A DNA stretch of 64,000 nucleotides from a virus. The stretch is taken from IMG/VR virus record IMGVR_UViG_3300049847_000435, positions 22,103-86,102 of that record. One strand, 5' to 3'. Under the pieces are notes generated by a model. It ran no database searches. It had not been told where the DNA came from and worked only from the letters and a program-made list of their open reading frames with translations. Below are positions 49,749 to 56,717 of the stretch, piece after piece (positions within the stretch are counted from its first letter, which is position 1; every line of letters begins with the position of its first letter). The position numbers were made by a program, and so were the translations under genes.

Positions 49749-50093
49749 TCAGTCTTTGGTTTTGCTTTCCCGTAGAAGTGCTTGTCCTACCGCAACTACT
49801 TGTTCGTTTCCAGACAACGCAACGCGGCACTCGTGATAATAAGCGCCAGCGGGCAAGGAGAGCGAGTCGACTTTAGCGATGGTGATGCGAACTACGTCGT
49901 TCACACCAGACCCGTTCACTAGAGTCGCCCCGCTCCCCGTGCCCTTCGTCAGTAGACGGGCACTAGATGACCATAGTCCCCATTCCACCGTGGCGCCGGT
50001 AAGGTTTTTAGGGGCACCCTCGTCGGTTACGTAGAAGTCTACTTGCTCATCTTCGCCTTGATAGAATGTGAAGTTTTGCTTTTCTGACGCCAT
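49749..50093 (-). CDS. Putative baseplate/tail attachment protein, 114 aa
   Basis: GAGGTG before the ATG. The sequence FTFYQGEDEQVDFYVTDEGA followed by PKNLTGATVEWGL is typical of the small N-terminal domain of BppU-type baseplate or tail-associated proteins. Beta-rich throughout. Fits its place in the late operon. Confidence 0.7.
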   Translation of the reverse strand: MASEKQNFTFYQGEDEQVDFYVTDEGAPKNLTGATVEWGLWSSSARLLTKGTGSGATLVNGSGVNDVVRITIAKVDSLSLPAGAYYHECRVALSGNEQVVAVGQALLRESKTKD

Positions 50094-50132
50094 TACTGCA
50101 CCTCGTTATTTCTCGATCTTAACACTTTTGAA

Positions 50133-50161
50133 TTTACATACGACTTGACATTTGATATAAT
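50133..50161 (+). promoter_or_regulatory. Promoter of the homing endonuclease gene
   Basis: TTTACA (50133-50138), 17-bp spacer, TATAAT (50156-50161). The expected transcription start falls at or next to the ATG at 50168, so the message would be leaderless, which fits the absence of a ribosome site. Confidence 0.7.
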
Positions 50162-50167
50162 TAGCCT

Positions 50168-50743
50168 ATGGCAAACAAACGAACGGAGTTAATCACAAAG
50201 CAGTGCTTGGCATGTGGAAATGATTTTAATACATGTCCACCTGGGAAATCTAGCCGTATATGCAGAGCTAAGTACGATCAAGTTTTCTGCTCCAACGCTT
50301 GCAGTTGTAAATCCAGATACAGAAGCGGTATTGACTGTAACGGATTATCAGAAGTAGATGCCGCATACATTGCCGGTTTTCTTGATGGTGAAGGATCGAT
50401 AATGATAATCGGTAGAGCCGACGCATTTATGATACGTGTTTCATTCGCCAACACTAAACGGAATGTATTGGAATGGATTAGAGAGAAGACGGGTGCAGGG
50501 AATATCACTGAAAAATCCAGAGATAATCCGAATCACGCTACTTCGTATATTCTTCTAATCAATTCAAATGCGGCATTCACCCTACTTCAAAAGATTTCAA
50601 AATATCTTATCATCAAGAAGATTCAGTCCGAACTTGCTATCGATTTCTTTGGCAAACTGCGCACCCCCAGACTTAAGTCGGATAGGGAGTGGCAGTCTAC
50701 CGAAAGAGACAGAATGAAAGAACTGAATCGACGTGGCGGGTAA
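50168..50743 (+). CDS. LAGLIDADG homing endonuclease with zinc finger
   Basis: 191 aa. An N-terminal zinc finger (CLACGNDF...C...CSNAC, residues 13-45) precedes a single LAGLIDADG motif AAYIAGFLDGEGSI at 65-78, with the catalytic acidic residues intact, and typical following blocks (RVSFANTKRNVLEWI, LLQKISKYLIIKKIQ). One motif means it acts as a homodimer. It is the only plus-strand gene in the late module and ends 3 bp from the stop of the intron-split gene, so it is probably the mobility factor of that intron. Confidence 0.92.
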   Translation: MANKRTELITKQCLACGNDFNTCPPGKSSRICRAKYDQVFCSNACSCKSRYRSGIDCNGLSEVDAAYIAGFLDGEGSIMIIGRADAFMIRVSFANTKRNVLEWIREKTGAGNITEKSRDNPNHATSYILLINSNAAFTLLQKISKYLIIKKIQSELAIDFFGKLRTPRLKSDREWQSTERDRMKELNRRGG

Positions 50744-50746
50744 ATT

Positions 50747-51609
50747 CTAGCCACCACTCGTAAACGTGAGATCGTAGGTAAACTGTCGTTCTGTTACCAC
50801 CCATTCGGGCGGGCTGGTCATTTCTGCCAGCCTCTTACAGTTCGTTTCCTGTAAGTCCAGACTATCGCACCACCCCATAGGGTGTTTCCCCGCTTAGTCG
50901 TTCAGGCTGCACAGGCTTGCACCTTGCTTGCCCCCTGTTGGCATCACAGCTTCCAAGTCAATCAGAGGAAATTATTCGATGCGGATTACGCCGCAAAGCC
51001 ACAAAAGTTTATGGAATCAGCCGAAGCTACGTTAATCGCAGAGAACAAAGAACGATCCAATAATGTCCCACCGCCCGTCGCCGCTTGGCTAAAGATGCCA
51101 TGCTCGGTGATGGCAGCAGATGCATCAAAAGTCACGGTGCCGACCGAACGCAGAATGTTTGCGGACGGCTGCGTCTTCGTCCCTGTTGCACGCGTATTGT
51201 CGGGATTTAATGCGGTTGTGCTTTCCGTAACAAGCGCAGTTTGCGCCGCCGATTCAGCAGTGCCACCCGTGCCCACTCCATGATAGTTCAGAGTTGTAAT
51301 GTCTGTCGTGCTATTGTCCATATCATCAACAATAAAAGCCACGCCAGCATCGGTCACGACTCGGTAACAGACCGTGCCGTAATCGATCCACTCGCCATTT
51401 GCCTTTCGCACACGGATTGACAATGACGATACGACGGTTGGAATCTCTGTCAGGCGAGAAAAAGCCCACGCCAAATGCCAAAAAAGCCAACCCTTGATAA
51501 ATCCCCATCGTGCTACATTTCTCAACTTCCACGCCAGGGGAGCATCCGTCACTCCTTTGATTAGTTTTGCGCTGAGTGAACCACCTAAGCTGCTCGTACC
51601 ACCTACCAT
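50747..51609 (-). CDS. Late structural-type protein interrupted by a group I intron
   Basis: Exon 1 is 51609-51011 and exon 2 is 50786-50747; joined they give 212 codons. GGAGG precedes the ATG. Read without splicing the protein ends as ...ADSINFCGFAA; spliced it ends ...ADSIQFTYDLTFTSGG, the usual ending of this phage protein type. Other blocks: AITEHGIFSQAATGGGTLLD and RSLFSAINVASADSI. I know the family only as a conserved phage protein of the tail/fibre region. Confidence 0.85.
50787..51010 (-). ncRNA. Group I self-splicing intron, 224 nt
   Basis: The exon ends in T and the intron in G, as group I introns require. P1 forms between exon CCAT and intron GTGG with the conserved U.G at the splice site. 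P2 is TGCGG/CCGCA. The P7 pair is GACTA (in TGAACGACTAAG) with TAGTC (in GCGATAGTCTGG). P9 is CTTACAG/CTGTAAG and P9.1 GGCTGG/CCAGCC. Splicing at these points restores the open frame exactly. No ORF lies inside it. Confidence 0.9.
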
Positions 51610-51630
51610 AAAACCTCCAGAACTGAATTG

Positions 51631-54189
51631 TCACAATTCGCCATCAAGTTTCTTAGTGGACGAGAATAGCCCACTAAGAATACTTTTAGAATCGTGAAAC
51701 TTACCAATAAGTGTGGTTTTCGCCCACGACCCCGACAATTTTGCCTTTCCGATAAACGTACCCAAACCAGAGAACAATCCAACGAGAATCGCCGACGTAG
51801 AGACGTATCCAGACAGGCGCATTGAAACGCTTTTATTGATAGCGCCACCAGTAGAAATCACCCCACTAAGAGCGCGCATAAAAACCCTAATTAACAGAAG
51901 TCCGCCAGCGATGGAGATATTGGCGGATAGCGACCGTATAGCCATCCTCGCTTGATCGCCAGACGAATTAATCAAACCCGCGAAAGTAGTAACTGTTCGC
52001 TTCACTACACTTCCACTCGTGACAATACTGGCAGATAATCCGCTCGCGGTACTTTTCGTTATCGATCCAGTCGTTCCAATTAATCCAGATAGCAGAACGA
52101 GGATAGAGCGAATTGCATTTAAAACGCCAGAGGTAGAGACGGAACCGACCAGTGCTCTTCTTACCTGTTTAACGATTGTCGCCGTTAGTGCAATTGATGC
52201 GGTCAACGTGGTAGCCATTCGCTTAACTACCGCGCCACTCGTAGCAACTGAACCGCTCAACAGCCGCACAAAAACACGAATAGCTGATACAGTTGCCGAT
52301 GATGTGATTGAGCCAAGTAACGATTTGTATATTTGCTTGATTACCGTGCCACTTGCTGCGACCGTGCCACTGAGCGAGCGAGCAAAGCTAATCGTTCTCG
52401 ACAACGCTCCGCCTGTGGCAATCGTCGCCGCCAAACTACGCCATGTTTGTTTTACAACCGTGCCGCCTGTTGTAACCGTGCCACTGAGTGAGCGTAAAAA
52501 TGTCTTTAGCGCCGCCGCCGTGCCACTCGTAGTAATCGAACCGCTAAGAGTTCTCGCTAACAGCTTTATAGCTGTGCCACTGGTAGCAATTGAACCTTGC
52601 AATGCTCGATATGTAGAGCGTGTTAGTGCCCCCGATGTCGTTGCTGTGCCTGCCAGTAATTTAATAAATGTGCGAACAGCGGAAAGCGCACCACTGGTAG
52701 AAATAGAGCCACCAAGCACCTTCAATGTAGCCTTGATAAGCGATGCGCTTGTTGCTAGTGACGCCGCAAGCCCCTTTCGTGTGCTTTTGATTAATGCGCC
52801 TGCGGTAGTAGCTGTACCCGATAAAATCCTAGCTATAACTCTCTGTAACGATCCAGCCAATGCAACTGTACCGCCGACTACTTTCAGCGCCGATCTGGTA
52901 ATTGATGCGCTTGTTGTGACTGTACCTGTAACAGATTTTCTAGCCATGCGAACAAGCGAACCGCTTGACGTAATCCCACCCGATACCAAGCGTCCAAACT
53001 GCCTGAGAGCCGTACCGCTTGTTGTAATTGCACCACTTAACAGCTTAGAGGTAGATTTTATGACGGTTGCCGTTGGCGTTAATGAGCCAGCGATAGCCTT
53101 TCCCGCTCTACGAACCAGCGCACCGCCTGACGACAGCGAACCGGAAACCACTTTCAATGTTCGTATCGTTGCTGCGCCACTGCTCGCTATGGAACCGGAT
53201 AGCGAGCGAATAACCAGTCTCAATCCAGACAATGTTGCTGCTGATGTAATCGAACCAGACAATGAACGAAGCGTCCTTTTCAACAAAGCTCCGCTGGTTG
53301 TGGAGGTTCCCGATAATGCACGTGATATTGATTTAATCAGCGCCCCGCCTGTTGTCGCAGTGCCGGATAAGGAACGATAAATCGCCTTAATCAATCCACC
53401 GGCGGGAGTCATCCCGCCGGTCTTGGATGTTGATGTTTGTTTTACTGGTACGCCAGCAGGAGTCATACCAGCAGTTTTAGATGTCGATGTTTTCTTGACG
53501 GGAGCGCCAGCGGGAGTCATTCCGCCTGATAAAGATAGTAGATTCGCATTACTACCGCTCGCCAACATCGGCAATAAGTAAGGCGACCATGCAATAGGTG
53601 GGCTAGATTCCTCCCACCCAACTGTACCTGTTGCCGTCCAGAGATTCATCGTTCCCGAATCGATCAGATGGTCGCCTGGATTGCCAGCGTGCCATGACAG
53701 CAAATCTACAGTATTGATTGGTACAACGAATTGCATTTCGGCTGTGATGTCATCAGCATTCATCGCTTTATTGAAGACTTTGAAAGCTTCGCCATAAGCG
53801 CTAACATTTTCGCCGTCGTTTGTATTTCCGATAAACAACTTTTGTGCTGCCGCTGTGCCTGACGGATTGCCAGTGACTACAAGCTGACCATTCAGCCAAC
53901 CTTCCATCTGTCCAGCACCGGAGCCACGGCATACTAATGCCATGTGATACCAGCGACCTACTACTAGGTTGAATGATGCCGAAGCACTGCCCGAACTAAA
54001 CACCTTAAAATTTAATGCAGTGTTCGTGTATAGTTCAATGTATGCGCCGGTCGTGTTACCGAAGCTGAAAAAAGCACCGTTCGCCCCAGGGGTAGCGGGC
54101 AACATGAACCATCCCATCATCGTAAAATTGTAGATGGCTGGTAAATTTGTTGTTCTGCTTAGACTGGATGAACTGAATCTGTATGCCAT
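51631..54189 (-). CDS. LamG-domain fibre with long tandem repeats, 852 aa
   Basis: Residues 1-165 form a LamG/concanavalin-like lectin domain (YNFTMMGWFMLP, FNLVVGRWYHMALVCRG, GWLNGQLVVTG, KLFIGNTND). Then three GGMTPAGAPVKKTSTSKT-type units and about 28 repeats of roughly 20 residues with the pattern RSLSGSITTSGALVKR. Such arrays probably build a long rod. A host-binding tail fibre or adhesin is likely. The opposite strand carries a long shadow frame caused by the repeats. Confidence 0.85.
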   Translation of the reverse strand: MAYRFSSSSLSRTTNLPAIYNFTMMGWFMLPATPGANGAFFSFGNTTGAYIELYTNTALNFKVFSSGSASASFNLVVGRWYHMALVCRGSGAGQMEGWLNGQLVVTGNPSGTAAAQKLFIGNTNDGENVSAYGEAFKVFNKAMNADDITAEMQFVVPINTVDLLSWHAGNPGDHLIDSGTMNLWTATGTVGWEESSPPIAWSPYLLPMLASGSNANLLSLSGGMTPAGAPVKKTSTSKTAGMTPAGVPVKQTSTSKTGGMTPAGGLIKAIYRSLSGTATTGGALIKSISRALSGTSTTSGALLKRTLRSLSGSITSAATLSGLRLVIRSLSGSIASSGAATIRTLKVVSGSLSSGGALVRRAGKAIAGSLTPTATVIKSTSKLLSGAITTSGTALRQFGRLVSGGITSSGSLVRMARKSVTGTVTTSASITRSALKVVGGTVALAGSLQRVIARILSGTATTAGALIKSTRKGLAASLATSASLIKATLKVLGGSISTSGALSAVRTFIKLLAGTATTSGALTRSTYRALQGSIATSGTAIKLLARTLSGSITTSGTAAALKTFLRSLSGTVTTGGTVVKQTWRSLAATIATGGALSRTISFARSLSGTVAASGTVIKQIYKSLLGSITSSATVSAIRVFVRLLSGSVATSGAVVKRMATTLTASIALTATIVKQVRRALVGSVSTSGVLNAIRSILVLLSGLIGTTGSITKSTASGLSASIVTSGSVVKRTVTTFAGLINSSGDQARMAIRSLSANISIAGGLLLIRVFMRALSGVISTGGAINKSVSMRLSGYVSTSAILVGLFSGLGTFIGKAKLSGSWAKTTLIGKFHDSKSILSGLFSSTKKLDGEL

Positions 54190-54193
54190 TTAG

Positions 54194-54652
54194 CTATACA
54201 CTTTGTCGTTGGTATGCTACCATTTTCAATGTACTTCCCGACGCCGGAAATGCCTGCCCGCTATTATTGATTAGCAATGCTTTCCACTTAACAGGCGGAA
54301 GATACAGTGTGCCACGTGCGCCAATGCCACCAAGATTTAAACGCTGCAATGTCGTGACCGCTTGTAATGGAAACGAACCGACATAACTCGTCGATTGCCC
54401 GTATCCACTCGCTCCTGTTACGGTTGTACTATAGTTAGTTCCGTCAGTGGTCGGAATGACATACAGATCAACCGTTTTTCCAGCCGTGGGAGATGTTCCA
54501 AATGTTACCGTTAGCTCAAACAGCCCAAACAGATACAAATTTGTTGCATTGTCGTACTCAACACCTAATGCACTAGAGCCGTTAGCAAGTGAGTTTAATT
54601 CTGTAGTTGCCAGCGATGTAATAGTCGCCGCTAACCATTTTTCTGTTGACAT
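54194..54652 (-). CDS. Late structural-type protein, 152 aa
   Basis: AGGAGA before the ATG. Beta-rich protein with ELTVTFGTSPTAGKTVDLYV and a C-terminal LLINNSGQAFPASGSTLKMV, a pattern I have seen in phage tail-region proteins of unknown function. Sits 4 bp after the fibre start in the same transcript. Confidence 0.72.
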   Translation of the reverse strand: MSTEKWLAATITSLATTELNSLANGSSALGVEYDNATNLYLFGLFELTVTFGTSPTAGKTVDLYVIPTTDGTNYSTTVTGASGYGQSTSYVGSFPLQAVTTLQRLNLGGIGARGTLYLPPVKWKALLINNSGQAFPASGSTLKMVAYQRQSV

Positions 54653-54661
54653 TTTTATCTC

Positions 54662-56167
54662 CTACTTAATCTCAATCCAGCTAGCCGACTCACCCGCCGG
54701 AGTCGTATCGAAATAACGTGCGCCGTTTGTTGTTACCCCATCACCCCAATTGCGCACGCCTGAGATAAATCCTTCCTTCATATCGTAGATGTAAGTACCA
54801 GGCTCCAAGTTACTGATTTCAAGCGGCACGCATTCCACGCCCTCCCCTGTGCAATTCGTCACGATGCGTCCTGCCCGATCTGTGTATCCTCGGTAGTTGA
54901 CCACACCATTGACGGCTAGATTCGCCGGAATATCGAAGGCGACTGCATACACGTACACTGCATCGCCAGTAGCGTTACAATTCCCAAGCGGACAAACGAA
55001 TTTAAATGTCTTATCGGCTGGATCGTAGTAAGCTGCCGCATTGTAGGTGCGTAGATTCATGTGTAATAGTCGATTCGCTGCTCCGAGCCGATTACCTAGT
55101 GCCATCGTGCGATCTGCGCTCAGATTTTCCCAGACCATCTTATCGCCAGACGTATTCTGACAAGTGACATTTCGGCAGAGATAGCCATTTGCTAGATTAG
55201 AATCCGCTTTTGCCTTAACTGTAAATGCCCAATATGGCGGGTTGTGTCGTTGATAGTCCCACACCGCCGCCGATGGGCAAGCAGGGCGATTGCTTCCGAG
55301 TGGCTCTACGCACAACTCTTTGTATGGTGCATGTGCATCGCCGGTGTCGTTGAGTCCACCCGTTCGCAGAATACCGCATCGAGTGTAGTCTCGATTGCAG
55401 CCTTCCACCTCCGCACTAAAGCTATGGAATCTTCCCGTCCCTTCCCGCACGGCATGATCTACATGCGCTACGATGCGGAAAGAACGAATACATTTTCGTG
55501 CCGATGTCGGTAGATATAAATAATTCTGCTGTTCGCACGGTAAATCAACCGCCGTGTTGATGTGATAGCCAGTGTGTTTGAGTAGATTTTCGTTCGTAGT
55601 CTGCCAAACATAGCCTAGCTGCTGGCCGTTAAATGCTTCAAGTGAACCGTATGTCATGGCCGTTCCGCTAATCACGTAATCCGCCATTCCGTTTGGGTTA
55701 CTGCCGTGCTCGTGATCGTAGTGGCAGCCCAATACGGAATTCCACAATGGATGCCAAAATGCAGCATCATGCGTTGTGCATTTTGGAGCGCCGACGTATG
55801 GTGAAATCATCGTAATGGGTGTAGCTGTTGGTGTGATGGTTGCCGTAGGCTTTATAGTTGCCGTAGGCGTCAATGTTAATGTAGCCGTTGGCGTAACAGT
55901 ATTTGTATTTGTTGGGACTACAGTCGCCGTATCGGTAGGTGTTATCGTTGCGGTAGCCACGACTGAGGAATTACAGGAGAGCGTGTAATTAGGCATCGTC
56001 CCCGAAACGATAGCGATACCATCGCAAAATACGGGCAACGTATCACCCGCCTGCATACTCACGCCATTAATAGCCGGAGCCGCCATCGGCGCCGGTGATG
56101 GTGTTGGCTCCCTCGAACATCCAACAAAGGTAAATAGTAGCGCAATCAATAATCCAAGTTTTCGCAT
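54662..56167 (-). CDS. Exported lipoprotein with Thr-Pro linker, 501 aa
   Basis: Start ATG 56167. Signal peptide RKLGLLIALLFTFVGC with lipobox FVGC, so the mature protein is lipid-anchored outside the membrane. A linker of TPTxT repeats (about residues 75-115) leads to a large domain with several Cys and the cluster CHYDHEHGSN. In a late operon it may be a virion-associated or superinfection-exclusion lipoprotein. The linker is of the kind common in Chloroflexi. No enzyme family recognised. Confidence 0.8.
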   Translation of the reverse strand: MRKLGLLIALLFTFVGCSREPTPSPAPMAAPAINGVSMQAGDTLPVFCDGIAIVSGTMPNYTLSCNSSVVATATITPTDTATVVPTNTNTVTPTATLTLTPTATIKPTATITPTATPITMISPYVGAPKCTTHDAAFWHPLWNSVLGCHYDHEHGSNPNGMADYVISGTAMTYGSLEAFNGQQLGYVWQTTNENLLKHTGYHINTAVDLPCEQQNYLYLPTSARKCIRSFRIVAHVDHAVREGTGRFHSFSAEVEGCNRDYTRCGILRTGGLNDTGDAHAPYKELCVEPLGSNRPACPSAAVWDYQRHNPPYWAFTVKAKADSNLANGYLCRNVTCQNTSGDKMVWENLSADRTMALGNRLGAANRLLHMNLRTYNAAAYYDPADKTFKFVCPLGNCNATGDAVYVYAVAFDIPANLAVNGVVNYRGYTDRAGRIVTNCTGEGVECVPLEISNLEPGTYIYDMKEGFISGVRNWGDGVTTNGARYFDTTPAGESASWIEIK

Positions 56168-56191
56168 TTTAATCCTGTTCAAAAACAACTA

Positions 56192-56557
56192 TTATCCACC
56201 TGATATTGAAGGCAAAAATACCCGATACGGTAAATCATTTGTCCAGATCGATAACCTATTGCCGTCTTTATCCTGAGTCCAAACGTAAACCTTTGGACTA
56301 TTCAAACCGCAACACATCAGAACGCTACGCCAACCAACGCCACTCGGCTGAAAATCCACTTGCTTACCATTACCGAAACCATCAAGCGAGGCATAGACAT
56401 AAACCGGCTTCGGCTCGTTAACCGAAACAACTAGCGTCATGTACGGCGATTTACTGTCATCCTCTCGAATGTGAGATTTAACCTCAGCTATTAACGACTG
56501 TGCCTTCGCCGTCAACGGTAGTAGCATCAGCATCAGAATGATTACTAATCTCTTCAT
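56192..56557 (-). CDS. Secreted protein, 121 aa
   Basis: Signal peptide KRLVIILMLMLLPLTAKAQ with an AKA-Q cleavage site. The mature part is a small beta domain (YMTLVVSVNEPKPVYVYASL, ending LPYRVFLPSISGG). It overlaps the coiled-coil gene at 56484 in another frame. Located between fibre genes; no family recognised. Confidence 0.75.
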   Translation of the reverse strand: MKRLVIILMLMLLPLTAKAQSLIAEVKSHIREDDSKSPYMTLVVSVNEPKPVYVYASLDGFGNGKQVDFQPSGVGWRSVLMCCGLNSPKVYVWTQDKDGNRLSIWTNDLPYRVFLPSISGG

Positions 56558-56711
56558 TGCGTTCTCCTTCAGCCTTAATTAGCACTTCTATCATTTGGAT
56601 TGCTCCGATTTGTCGCTGTTTTTGACGTAGTAATTCGCCAATATTTTCTTCGATTTTTTGCATTCCTAGCTGCAATTGCTCGTGTTGTTGCTGTAAAAAA
56701 TGTATATCCAT
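56484..56711 (-). CDS. Coiled-coil protein, 75 aa
   Basis: ATG 56711 (GTG 56717 possible) behind TAGGTG. Residues 1-45 are a strong coiled coil (LQQQHEQLQLGMQKIEENIG); the polar tail overlaps the start of the secreted protein gene by 74 bp. Such small coiled coils next to fibres can be fibre chaperones. Confidence 0.7.
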   Translation of the reverse strand: MDIHFLQQQHEQLQLGMQKIEENIGELLRQKQRQIGAIQMIEVLIKAEGERNEEISNHSDADATTVDGEGTVVNS

Positions 56712-56717
56712 AGTCAC

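Noticed and set aside
49639-49775. Possible 45-aa plus-strand ORF between late genes
   Set aside because: No ribosome site, overlaps the candidate minus-strand promoter and the end of the baseplate-like gene; orientation is opposite to the operon.
50744-51010. Natural C-terminus NFCGFAA of the late gene
   Set aside because: Reading on into the intron gives this short tail, but splicing at U/G borders gives the standard ending and the intron core pairings are present.
52019-53380. 453-codon open frame on the plus strand
   Set aside because: It is antisense to the repeat fibre at 51631. Its openness comes from the periodic repeats; it has no ribosome site and a composition unlike the other proteins.
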